Assembly: GCA_015068425.1 (NCBI GenBank)
Contig: SVKK01000001.1
Coordinates: forward strand, 1 to 64,000
Source of the DNA: Oscillospiraceae bacterium
GTDB lineage: Bacteria > Bacillota > Clostridia > Oscillospirales > Oscillospiraceae
Length of the DNA stretch: 64,000 nt
Reading direction: 5' to 3'
Under the pieces are notes generated by a model. It was not told the origin of the DNA and searched no databases. It was given only the letters and a program-made list of their open reading frames with translations. A program made the position numbers and the translations under genes. Below are positions 45,656 to 53,487 of the stretch, piece after piece; position 1 is the stretch's first letter; every line of letters starts with the position of its first letter.

Positions 45656-46642
45656 TTAAGAGTAGCGTACGCGAGGATCGACCACGCCGTACAGAAGGTC
45701 AGTGATGAGGTTGCCTGCCAGAGTCAGAATGGCAAGGAAGCTCAGATAGAACATAGAGAAGGGAATATCGCCGGAAATCATAGCGTTATAGGAAGTATAG
45801 CCTATACCGGGAATCATAAACAGAGTCTCGGTGATAAGAGCGCCGGAGAAAAGGCCGGGCAGAGAACCGCCGACAATGGTAACCAGAGGAATAAGGGTAT
45901 TGCGGAAAGCGTGGGTATATATAACCTTGCGCTCGCTGAGACCCTTTGCGCGGGCGGTGCGGATATAGTCGGCATTGAGCACTTCCAGCATATTGGTGCG
46001 GGTATAGCGCATAAGTCCGCCTATGGAGATTATTGTCAGCGTAACTATTGGCAAGACAAGATGGTTGGCTTTGTCAAGGAACTGCCCCATAGCGTCCAGA
46101 CTCTGATGGTCTCGTCCAACCAGACCGAACAAATCAAACCATCCAAGCTTGACAGAGAATATCAGCTTCAGGAAGGTTGCAAGGAAGAAGGTTGGCAGAG
46201 AAATACCTGTCAGCGCAATTGCGGTGATGGCATAGTCGGTTTTGGAGTACTGCTTGGTAGCGGCAATAACGCCAAGGGGAATAGCAATAATAAGCTCAAA
46301 CACCAGGGCAATGGCGCCAACGATAAAGCTCAGCCAGATAACATCGTTGAACTTCTCGATAACGGGAACGGTGTACTTCCAGCTGTCGCCGAAGTTGCCG
46401 GTGATGAGATGACCCAGCTGCACAAAGAAGCCGGGAACAATGCCCACGTCAAGACCGTACTGGGCATTTAGCTGCACTAACCATTCCTCATAGGACTTGG
46501 AGCCGGGAGCCTGAGAAAGCTGAACAGCCATAGTCTCAACATAGCTCATGGGCAGGCAGCGCAAAACTGCGTATATTATGAATATGACGAAGAAGAGTAT
46601 TACGATTGAAAGCAGAATTCTTTTAAGTATATATTTGTACAT
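45656..46642 (-). CDS. Opp/Dpp-type ABC transporter permease (OppB-like, second system)
   Basis: Membrane permease of 328 aa with six helices. The periplasmic loop after helix 1 is enlarged compared with the first system (MSYVETMAVQLSQAPGSKSYEEWLVQLNAQ region is not the normal PGDP motif). The coupling segment TARAKGLSERKV and the C-terminal YGVVDPRVR are conserved. It precedes the OppC-like gene by 17 nt. Confidence 0.9.
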   Translation of the reverse strand: MYKYILKRILLSIVILFFVIFIIYAVLRCLPMSYVETMAVQLSQAPGSKSYEEWLVQLNAQYGLDVGIVPGFFVQLGHLITGNFGDSWKYTVPVIEKFNDVIWLSFIVGAIALVFELIIAIPLGVIAATKQYSKTDYAITAIALTGISLPTFFLATFLKLIFSVKLGWFDLFGLVGRDHQSLDAMGQFLDKANHLVLPIVTLTIISIGGLMRYTRTNMLEVLNADYIRTARAKGLSERKVIYTHAFRNTLIPLVTIVGGSLPGLFSGALITETLFMIPGIGYTSYNAMISGDIPFSMFYLSFLAILTLAGNLITDLLYGVVDPRVRYS

Positions 46643-46944
46643 TTTATGGGATCCCTCCGTTTGTTATAGCGGTTCAAGGGATTTTTTCACCGCACAGGCA
46701 TTTCGCCTTTTGTCTGTGTATTATGTTTAAGCAGGTTCTGCATATCAGGCAGCCGCTCCGACTTTGCAGTCTCTGGCCGAAACAGCCGGGCCGGCCGTCT
46801 CATATGCAGATAAACAGCTGCGAATTTTCAAATTTATGGGAAAATTAAAGTGTATTAAATTACGTGGATTGCCAAGAGGGCATAAGCCCCCTTGGCAACC
46901 TGATTAATTGGTATTTAAGCGTTTTGGAAACTTAAGTCAGAGAC
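46643..46944 (-). promoter_or_regulatory. 302-bp gap with hairpin between binding protein and permease genes
   Basis: It contains TTGCCAAGAGGGC at 46869-46881 pairing with the arm ending at 46898, close to the binding-protein stop and without a U-run after it on the minus strand. It is probably a stabiliser or partial attenuator of the oppA-like mRNA. No gene or clear promoter was seen in the rest of the gap. Confidence 0.6.
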
Positions 46945-49272
46945 TTAGTTCATCTCCAGAAGCTCGATATCGTTTGCCCAACCCCAGAAGGTGGTGATGT
47001 CGGGAGTAACGGTATCCATGTTAACGCGCTCGGAGGAGAAGATGATGCAGTTCTGGCGCTGATATACAGGAATCTCAACTGCCCAGTCAGCAACGATGTC
47101 AAGGCACTCCTTGTAGAGGGTCTTGCGGTAGGTCTGGTCGGTGGACTGACGTGCCATCATGATGAGCTCGTCGAGGTCAGCATCCTTGATCCAGTAGCTC
47201 TTCTGGTTAGAGCCGCCGAGAGAGTGGTAAATCTGATACATGTCGGGATCGGGAGTTGCCTGCCATGCCATTGCGAACATCTCAGCAGTGCCGCCATTGA
47301 CAGCGTTGGTCAGCTCAGCGAAGTTGGACATATCGGAAACGATGAAGTTGAAGCCGATCTCCTTGAGAGCGTCAGCAGCGAGGGTGAGAGCCATGAAGGT
47401 GGGGTGGTCGCCGGTACCGCCGCCGCCAACCATGCACTCGACATCCAGCTTGCCGCCTTCGGGAGCAGCGGTGATCTTGCCGTCAGCAACAGTGTAGCCT
47501 GCAGCCTCGAAGTAGCCGAGAGCAGCAACCTTGGCAGCCTCGTACTTCTCTTCAACGGTCATGCCATCGGTGTAGATGGGATCGCCGTTAACGTCGGTGG
47601 AGAAAGCAACTTTGTAGCCCTCGTCGGTTACGCGGGGAGCGGCCCAAGAGGTGTCAGAGATGGGATAGTTGATGACGTTTGCGAACTCGCCGTAGTAGGA
47701 GTCAACAGCAACGTCACGGTAAACGGAGATAACGGTGGCGATAGCCTTACGCAGGTTCTTGGAAGCCTCAGAGCCCCAGTCTTCCTGGCCGGCGCCGGTG
47801 TCGATGCAAACGTTCTTTGCAGCGAAACCTACATAGCCGTAACCGAGGTTAGCAACCATGTTGGTGGTGATGACGTCGCCGGAAACGGTGCCGTCGTTAG
47901 CTTCCTTGATCTGGTTAGCAACTTCAGTGGAGTAGCTGGGATCGGTGATGTCAACAGTGCCGGAGATAACGCCGGGAACCTTATCAGCATCCTGGCCTTC
48001 CTTGTAGAGGATGTACTCGATCTTGGGGCAGCCCTTGTAGTACAGGGGGTTAGCCTTCAGGGTAACAACGCCGTTTTCATAGCTCTCGAAGGTGTAGGGA
48101 CCGGAGCCAACGGGCTGAGTGGTAACTTCCTTAACGATGCTCAGATCGCCCTTGGGGAAACCGAACATATTGTTTTCATAGTCATAGAGAGACTCGTCGC
48201 CGTAGTAGTGGAGGGGGCAAACGGTCTGGCCCATCTGGTAGATGGCGTTAGCATTGACCTCGGTGAGGACAATGCGGAGGTTGTAATCATCGATCTTCTG
48301 GATACCGGAAACGTTAGCAACGTCGCTGGTCTTGGTCAGGGTGAAGAAGAACTCAGCGTCATCAGCCAGCTCGGCCTTGATGAAGTCGGTGATGGAGGTG
48401 CCGGCGGTCTCATAGTTGATGCCGTCGTCAGAGAGGTCGTAGCCGCAGTTATCAACGATAGCAGCGAAGAAGTCAGCAGCGGTTGCGCCTTCCTCGAGGG
48501 TGTAGCCCCAAGCGCCTGCAGCGGTAGCAACGTCGTTGGAGTCAGCGCCGTAACCAGCGGATACACAGTAGTCAACGATTTCCTGAGCGAACTTCTCGCC
48601 AGCTGCCCAGAAGGCTGCGAAGAAAGCGTCATACTGTTCCTGAGTGTAGATCTCGTTCTCAACGTAAGCTTCGTTGGCAGCGAGGATCAGGTTGGCAGGA
48701 TATGCCAGAGAAGAACGGTACTCAGTCATGCCCTCGATGGGGAGGGAGTAGAAGGTGGAGATGCCGTCAAAAGAGGGGTCGATCATGACGTAGAGGGTGA
48801 AGATAACGTCATCGATGTTCATGTACTCGCCATCGGAGAACTGAACGTCCTCACGCATGGTGATGTCATAATAAACGGTGCCGTCTTCATTCTCGGTGAT
48901 CTCGAGGTTGGCAATGCCGTCATAGGTGTAGTCGGTGCCGTTGTAGGGACGAACTTCGCCTTCGATGCCCTTCAGAACGACAGCGCCTTCACGGTCGGTG
49001 CCGAGAAGAGCCTGGTGGGTCAGGCCGAGAACCTGAGACTCATAGTCGTTGGTGTAGAAGAAGGGAGAGAACTTACCGTCGAAGTTCTGAGTCTGCACGA
49101 CGAGAGTGTCGGGCTCGTCAGCAGGAGCGGGGGTTGCAGGATCTGCGGGTGCGGGGTCAGCGGGAGCTACGGGCTCAGCAGGAGCAGCGGGAGTCTGGCC
49201 GCAAGCTGCGAAGAGAGCAACTACCATGACAACAGCAAGAAGCAGAGCAAGCAGTTTCTTTGCGTTTTTCAT
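46945..49272 (-). CDS. Large Opp-type substrate-binding lipoprotein
   Basis: Solute-binding lipoprotein of 775 aa, about 200 longer than typical OppA. Signal peptide and lipobox (ALFAAC) are followed by an Ala/Pro/Asp linker (about 25-57), then an SBP_bac_5 body starting LVVQTQNFDGKFSPFF. The C-terminal WAVEIPVYQRQNCIIFSSERV is typical. An additional ~140-residue segment lies around 190-330. It is very acidic, and codon use is highly biased, suggesting very high expression. A near-perfect promoter and a long leader precede it. Confidence 0.93.
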   Translation of the reverse strand: MKNAKKLLALLLAVVMVVALFAACGQTPAAPAEPVAPADPAPADPATPAPADEPDTLVVQTQNFDGKFSPFFYTNDYESQVLGLTHQALLGTDREGAVVLKGIEGEVRPYNGTDYTYDGIANLEITENEDGTVYYDITMREDVQFSDGEYMNIDDVIFTLYVMIDPSFDGISTFYSLPIEGMTEYRSSLAYPANLILAANEAYVENEIYTQEQYDAFFAAFWAAGEKFAQEIVDYCVSAGYGADSNDVATAAGAWGYTLEEGATAADFFAAIVDNCGYDLSDDGINYETAGTSITDFIKAELADDAEFFFTLTKTSDVANVSGIQKIDDYNLRIVLTEVNANAIYQMGQTVCPLHYYGDESLYDYENNMFGFPKGDLSIVKEVTTQPVGSGPYTFESYENGVVTLKANPLYYKGCPKIEYILYKEGQDADKVPGVISGTVDITDPSYSTEVANQIKEANDGTVSGDVITTNMVANLGYGYVGFAAKNVCIDTGAGQEDWGSEASKNLRKAIATVISVYRDVAVDSYYGEFANVINYPISDTSWAAPRVTDEGYKVAFSTDVNGDPIYTDGMTVEEKYEAAKVAALGYFEAAGYTVADGKITAAPEGGKLDVECMVGGGGTGDHPTFMALTLAADALKEIGFNFIVSDMSNFAELTNAVNGGTAEMFAMAWQATPDPDMYQIYHSLGGSNQKSYWIKDADLDELIMMARQSTDQTYRKTLYKECLDIVADWAVEIPVYQRQNCIIFSSERVNMDTVTPDITTFWGWANDIELLEMN

Positions 49273-49417
49273 TTTGGAATTCCTCCTTATATATTTTGAA
49301 CTAAAATGGGCAATATTTGATTTTTATAGGACCCAACGTTCACATTTTTCAGGCAGGATAAGCCACCTGCGGGGCTGAGGACCACATTCCTCGGGGCAAC
49401 TTGTACGGACAAGTTAT
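49273..49417 (-). ncRNA. Structured leader RNA of the second Opp operon
   Basis: About 145 nt between the predicted transcription start (~49417) and the oppA-like ATG. In the minus-strand RNA it can form three successive hairpins: ACTTGT/ACAAGT, GAGGA/TCCTC and GCAGG/CCTGC. They are bracketed by CCCAA near the 5' end and TTGGG further on. No terminator U-run follows. It could be a regulatory leader or a processed small RNA; it does not match a riboswitch I recognise. Confidence 0.45.
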
Positions 49418-49423
49418 TGGGAA

Positions 49424-49452
49424 ATTATATAGTAGTATGGCGCGTATGTCAA
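49424..49452 (-). promoter_or_regulatory. Consensus sigma-A promoter for the second Opp operon
   Basis: On the minus strand, TTGACA (49447-49452), a 17-bp spacer and TATAAT (49424-49429), an exact consensus match in both hexamers. This fits the highly biased codons of the downstream genes. Confidence 0.85.
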
Positions 49453-49465
49453 TAATGCAAATTCT

Positions 49466-50014
49466 TCATTCATTTTCCCAACGAAGAGAAGCCATAAGCC
49501 TTCTGAGCAAAATGGCTGCGGCCACAGAAACAGCCTTTGCCGCAATAAGCAGCACAAGCTCTCCCACACCGCCGTCAAGACCGTTGAAAACAATAAAAAT
49601 GACAATGCACACAACACCCGCAGCAGCGAAAACAGCCGCAAGAAGGGCTCTGACCGGAATCTTTACTATTGAAGACTCATATTCATAATCGCGGAGCCTG
49701 CTGCCTCTGGATATCGCCTTATACACAGCTAAAAGAAGCGTGAACACCGCGATGGCCTCTGCCATATAGGGTATAAGTACATAAAAGCAGTTGCCCATTC
49801 CTCCGACCCGGACAAAACCGGCAGCCGCAAGACCCGCCAGAGATAAGAGCGCATATACCGCCATTTCCGACATTGCACGTCGGTAGCTCTTGTTTTCGGG
49901 AACAAAATTCAGGTGAGCTCCCGTATAAACATATTCGCCGGACAGATTGGGGCGTATGTCTTTAAGGTACGCCTTCCTGCCCCGTTTTTTGGCTTTTCCA
50001 TTTTCCTTTGCCAT
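49466..50014 (-). CDS. Hypothetical four-helix membrane protein
   Basis: Protein of about 182 aa, not assigned to a known family. A basic N-terminal tail (KKRGRKAYLKDIRPN) is followed by four hydrophobic segments (about 50-68, 76-97, 118-140 and 150-168). ATG 50014 is preferred because GGGAG lies 7 nt upstream; earlier in-frame starts add an unlikely N-terminus. The gene has its own promoter (50103-50131) and ends just before the promoter of the Opp operon. Function unknown. Confidence 0.75.
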   Translation of the reverse strand: MAKENGKAKKRGRKAYLKDIRPNLSGEYVYTGAHLNFVPENKSYRRAMSEMAVYALLSLAGLAAAGFVRVGGMGNCFYVLIPYMAEAIAVFTLLLAVYKAISRGSRLRDYEYESSIVKIPVRALLAAVFAAAGVVCIVIFIVFNGLDGGVGELVLLIAAKAVSVAAAILLRRLMASLRWENE

Positions 50015-50102
50015 ATGTGCTCTCCCAAAGGAACGCGCAGTTGCGATGTAGTTTGTTAGCGCTTTAGTCTGTAAAAGCAGGTCGGTGCAAATACACGCAT
50101 AG

Positions 50103-50131
50103 ATTATAGCATACAATTTAACAATTAACAA
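50103..50131 (-). promoter_or_regulatory. Promoter for the four-helix membrane protein gene
   Basis: On the minus strand, TTGTTA (50126-50131), a 17-bp spacer and TATAAT (50103-50108), about 90 bp upstream of the ATG at 50014. Confidence 0.62.
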
Positions 50132-50223
50132 GCGGAAAACTTAAAAAATACCATACGATTATAGCGCAAATTTTAGTAAAACTGTTAATATCCCCATTCA
50201 TCTTTACCGGATATCACACAATT

Positions 50224-50254
50224 CAATTTCATCCCCATATATGGGATGAAATTG
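50224..50254. repeat. 12-bp perfect hairpin next to the inverted-repeat element
   Basis: CAATTTCATCCC (50224-50235) is perfectly complementary to 50243-50254 with a 7-nt loop. It lies 3 bp outside the left terminal repeat of the element at 50258-50544 and may belong to it. No U-run follows on either strand. Confidence 0.65.
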
Positions 50255-50257
50255 CCG

Positions 50258-50544
50258 GCTCCGTAGCCTGACAGATATAATCCGAACACGCTCCGCGAGG
50301 CGGATTTTAGCGCCAGACTTCATTTCATTCTTTGGTGGGCGACAGCCCACCTGCATAATTCAATTTTGCCTGACACAAAAATCCGCTCTCGGGGAGTCGA
50401 AGATTTTTGAGGTCATATACTAATGCAGTGCAAGACGGCGGCTTGCAGATGGGCTTTCGCCCATCAAAAGCCGACAACGCAGCAATGCCGACGGGTATGC
50501 CCTCAAAAACGGGTTCGGACTATATCTGTCAGGCTATATGGAGC
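50258..50544. mobile_element. 287-bp non-coding element with about 30-bp terminal inverted repeats
   Basis: The left end (50258-50287) and right end (50513-50544) share GCTCC, then TAGCCTGACAGATATA, then TCCGAAC in inverted orientation, differing at only a few positions. Inside are perfect small hairpins: GGTGGGC/GCCCACC (near 50334-50351), CAAAAATC/GATTTTTG (near 50386-50409), GCAAG/CTTGC and GATGGGC/GCCCATC (near 50448-50465). No transposase or convincing ORF is present and no target duplication is obvious. It looks like a MITE-type element or a large structured RNA. It occupies most of the gap between the membrane-protein gene and spmA. Confidence 0.7.
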
Positions 50545-50608
50545 GCATATTTTTCAGTCATACATCTGCCTTCTCAGGCATAGCCTTTCCAAAAGGGGTG
50601 ATGCGGAC

Positions 50609-51178
50609 TTGCTTATGGGTTTTATATGGCTGGGGATAGCTGCCTTTTCCCTGCTTTTTGCAGCCGCGAACGGCAGCATTGACCAAGTTTCCAACGCTGT
50701 GTTCGAGGGTGCTCAGGCCGCTGTTGAGCTTTGCATTTCCATCGCGGGGCCTTTGTGCCTTTGGTCCGCCCTTATGGAAGTTATGAATGAAAGCGGCCTT
50801 TCGCTGCTTCTCTCCCGCCTTTTAAGTCCATTTCTCCGCTTTATTTTTCCCCATTCCTTTGCCGACAGGGAATGTGCCGAGGCTCTTTCCTCCAATTTCA
50901 GCGCCAATCTTCTTGGGCTCGGCAACGCGGCCACCCCTGCCGGACTGCGCGCCGCAAAGCGAATGGCTTCCCTTCCCGGCTGCGAAAACGAACTGAGCCG
51001 TCTTGTTGTGATGAACAGCGCTTCCCTCCAGCTCATTCCCGCAACCGTTGCCGCCATTCGCGGAAGTCTGGGCAGCGCCGAAAGCTTTGATATACTCCCC
51101 TGCGTATGGCTAACAAGCGTATGCGCTCTCGCAGTGGGACTTATCTCCGCCCGCATAATGGAGGGCAGAGGTCATTGA
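50609..51178 (+). CDS. spmA: Spore maturation protein A
   Basis: Membrane protein of about 190 aa required, with SpmB, for spore core dehydration in Bacillus. It has several helices and the conserved SSNFSANLLGLGNAATPAGLRAAKRM segment. TTG at 50609 is the preferred start, 10 nt after an AAAAGGGGTGAT site; ATG 50615 is the alternative but is spaced 16 nt from it. The long in-frame upstream extension (from 50423) would read through the inverted-repeat element and is not credible. Translation appears coupled to spmB. Confidence 0.9.
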   Translation: MLMGFIWLGIAAFSLLFAAANGSIDQVSNAVFEGAQAAVELCISIAGPLCLWSALMEVMNESGLSLLLSRLLSPFLRFIFPHSFADRECAEALSSNFSANLLGLGNAATPAGLRAAKRMASLPGCENELSRLVVMNSASLQLIPATVAAIRGSLGSAESFDILPCVWLTSVCALAVGLISARIMEGRGH

Positions 51179-51693
51179 GCGCGCTTTTCATTCCCTTGCT
51201 CCTGATTGCAGTTGCTGCCTATGGCAGCTATAAAAAGCTGGATACATTCTCCCTTATGATAAAAGGCGCAAAAAGCGGTCTTGAGATCGCAAAGGGTATA
51301 CTCCCCTCCCTTGTTGTGCTGCTCACTGCCGTATATATGCTCCGAGCCTCGGGCGCAGCGGAAGCTGCCGCGCGGTTTCTCTCTCCTCTTTTCGAAAAAC
51401 TTGGAATCCCTCCGGACTGCGCTCCTTTGATGCTTTTAAGACCGGTGAGCGGCAGCGGCGCTCTGGCTATCGGCGCAGAAATAATGGAACGCATGGGACC
51501 CGACAGCTATGCGGGACGCTGCGCCGCCGTTATGCTTGGCAGCACGGAGACCACATTTTATGTGATCGCTCTGTATTTCGGCTCTCTGGGTATAAAAAAG
51601 ACCCGCCACGCAGTGCCTGCGGCACTTCTGGCGGATCTTACCGGTTTTATTATAGCTGCTCTTAGCGTCAGATTGATTTTAGGGCACGGCTGA
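51175..51693 (+). CDS. spmB: Spore maturation protein B
   Basis: Membrane protein of about 172 aa, SpmB family, with the conserved LRPVSGSGALAIGAEIM and GSTETTFYVIALYFGS segments. TTG at 51175 is chosen: it overlaps the spmA stop (TTGA), is preceded by GGAGGGCAGAGG, and places the first helix at the N-terminus as in other SpmB proteins. Earlier in-frame ATG 51106 would add a hydrophilic leader inside spmA. The 3' end overlaps the convergent homocysteine methyltransferase gene by 26 bp. Confidence 0.9.
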   Translation: MSALFIPLLLIAVAAYGSYKKLDTFSLMIKGAKSGLEIAKGILPSLVVLLTAVYMLRASGAAEAAARFLSPLFEKLGIPPDCAPLMLLRPVSGSGALAIGAEIMERMGPDSYAGRCAAVMLGSTETTFYVIALYFGSLGIKKTRHAVPAALLADLTGFIIAALSVRLILGHG

Positions 51694-52519
51694 TGGCCTC
51701 AATATGGAGGGGTGTTGTACCGCAGCAACCGCCAATGAGACGGGCTCCCCGCTCATGGAATTTCAGAGCATACTCGGCCATTTTCTCGGTGGGGAAATCA
51801 TAAACGCTGCGTCCGTCTTTTATAAGGGGTACGCCTGCGTTGGGCTTTGCTATGAGAGGCAGCTCCGTTCTCTCCCGAAGCTTTTCAAGAATGGAACAAA
51901 GCAGGTCAAGGTCCCCGCAGCAGTTCACGCCGAAGGCGGTGATTCCAAGCTGCTGAAGCTCATCGCAGACATCGCAAAGATCCTCTCCCCAGAGGGTCTT
52001 GCCGGTGGGACCGCAGGAAAAGCTTACAATAATGGGTTTGGAGCTGACTTCCTTCACAGCCTTCACGGCCAGTCTTGCCTCATCCAGATACATCTGGGTC
52101 TCTATGCCGAAAAGGTCGACTCCCGCTCTTTCAATAGCCTCCGCCTGATGGGCGAAGACAGAGAAAAGCTCGTCCTCTTCCATATCACCGTAGGGCTCAA
52201 CCAGTTCTCCGGTGGAGCTGATGTCGCCAATCACCATAGCAAGACCGTCGGCGGCCTCACGGCTGAGAGCGACAAGGTCGCGGCACATAATGTTAAGGTC
52301 ATCCTTAATGCCGTGCTTTGCCAGATTTATGCTGTTTGCACCAAAGGTTGGGGCATAGATGAGTCTACTTCCCGCGGAAACATAGGCGCGCTGGAGCAAA
52401 ATCATCTTGTCGGGATTTTCAAGAACCCATTTTTCCGTGCAGCTTCCCGCAGGCATGCCCAGACGCTGAAGCTCAGTGCCGGTGGCGCCGTCCATAATAA
52501 CAGGTCTTTTTTCAAACAT
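51668..52519 (-). CDS. Homocysteine S-methyltransferase-domain protein
   Basis: Zn-dependent methyltransferase domain, 283 aa, of the BHMT/MetH N-terminal type. It has the DGATGTELQ start, and zinc-ligand cysteines in GVNCCG and GGCCGTTP. It transfers methyl groups to homocysteine or a related thiol; the donor (S-methylmethionine, betaine-like or methyl-folate through a partner) is not evident. It is a stand-alone domain without the folate- or cobalamin-binding modules of MetH. It is convergent with spmB. Confidence 0.9.
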   Translation of the reverse strand: MFEKRPVIMDGATGTELQRLGMPAGSCTEKWVLENPDKMILLQRAYVSAGSRLIYAPTFGANSINLAKHGIKDDLNIMCRDLVALSREAADGLAMVIGDISSTGELVEPYGDMEEDELFSVFAHQAEAIERAGVDLFGIETQMYLDEARLAVKAVKEVSSKPIIVSFSCGPTGKTLWGEDLCDVCDELQQLGITAFGVNCCGDLDLLCSILEKLRERTELPLIAKPNAGVPLIKDGRSVYDFPTEKMAEYALKFHERGARLIGGCCGTTPLHIEAISRALKSI

Positions 52520-52536
52520 AGTGTTTTCCCCTTTCG

Positions 52537-53466
52537 TCAGATAAGCTCAAGAAGCAAAGTCCAGATGGGAACGGTTGCTATGCAGGCAAGGGTGGAAAGC
52601 ACCACCATATAGCCGCCTGCAACTCTCGCTTCCACAGCCTCCGGATTATAGCGAAGGAGGAAGGAGGGCAGGAAGGAGGCAACAGGCATTGCATAGTAGA
52701 AGATGACGCTCTGTATGGTCTGCTTGTCTATTCCAAGGAGCAGGAATATACCCAGCACAGCGCCGGGAACCACAAAAAGTCTTGCGATAACCACCAGAAA
52801 AACGCTGGGGTACTTAGTAATGCCCTTCCAGTTGGCATCGGCAATGATGCTTCCGCAGAGGATGAGACCCAGAGGAGAGGCCATATTGCCAAGCCCCTCA
52901 ATCACTCCGGTGATCACCTGGGGCAGCTGAATCTGGGTGGCATAGAGGAAGAAGCCTATAAACACCGCCACAACCGGCTCGCAAATAAACTTTTTCAGCG
53001 TTTCCTTAACATTGAGCTTTTCGCCGTTGCCAAGCATAAGGGGTGCGCCGCCGTAGAAAATGATACGGACGGGCAGGGTGAAAATAACATAGTTGAAAAC
53101 CGCCTCGGGTCCGTAGAGCTCGGAAACTATTGGCAGACCCATGAAGGTGAAGTTTGTGAACATGAGGGAAAATCTCACTGTTCTCCACATATCGCGGTTT
53201 TTCATTTTGGGAGTGAGGAAGCGGACTGCCACAAACACGAAGACAAGGCTTCCCACGCTCATAAGCAAAATAACGGGGGTGCTTATCAGCTTTTCAATGT
53301 CAAACTCTATGTTGAAGGAGTTTATGATCATGCAGGGCAAGGGTATTGCCATAACGAATTTGGTAAGCATTTTGTCGAAGCCGTCGGCCATAATCTTCAG
53401 CTTTCTGGCCACATAGCCCACCACTATGAAAAGCATAAGCTTTATTGCAAGTTCAAGAACTGTCAT
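52537..53466 (-). CDS. AEC-family transporter (auxin efflux carrier type)
   Basis: Membrane carrier of 309 aa with about 10 helices in two inverted halves, AEC/Mem_trans family. The sequence has the characteristic FTNFTFMGLPI and GSIIADANWK segments. Substrates in bacteria are typically organic acids such as malate or malonate. It sits between argS and the methyltransferase gene and may be co-transcribed with argS. Confidence 0.9.
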   Translation of the reverse strand: MTVLELAIKLMLFIVVGYVARKLKIMADGFDKMLTKFVMAIPLPCMIINSFNIEFDIEKLISTPVILLMSVGSLVFVFVAVRFLTPKMKNRDMWRTVRFSLMFTNFTFMGLPIVSELYGPEAVFNYVIFTLPVRIIFYGGAPLMLGNGEKLNVKETLKKFICEPVVAVFIGFFLYATQIQLPQVITGVIEGLGNMASPLGLILCGSIIADANWKGITKYPSVFLVVIARLFVVPGAVLGIFLLLGIDKQTIQSVIFYYAMPVASFLPSFLLRYNPEAVEARVAGGYMVVLSTLACIATVPIWTLLLELI

Positions 53467-53487
53467 TTGATCATCTCTTTATCCGGA

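Noticed and set aside
47224-49299. Plus-strand open frame of nearly 700 codons opposite the oppA-like gene
   Set aside because: Mirror of a strongly biased coding sequence; low-complexity Val/Gly/Ser composition and no family features.
49273-49417. 6S RNA or SRP RNA in the oppA-like leader
   Set aside because: The compact hairpin series is suggestive, but the long closing stem and conserved bubble (6S) and the GGAAGG-type apical motif (SRP) are absent, so it is reported only as a structured leader.
50423-50608. In-frame N-terminal extension of SpmA
   Set aside because: It reads through the inverted-repeat element, is Cys/Arg-rich and unlike SpmA; the TTG at 50609 has a better spaced SD.
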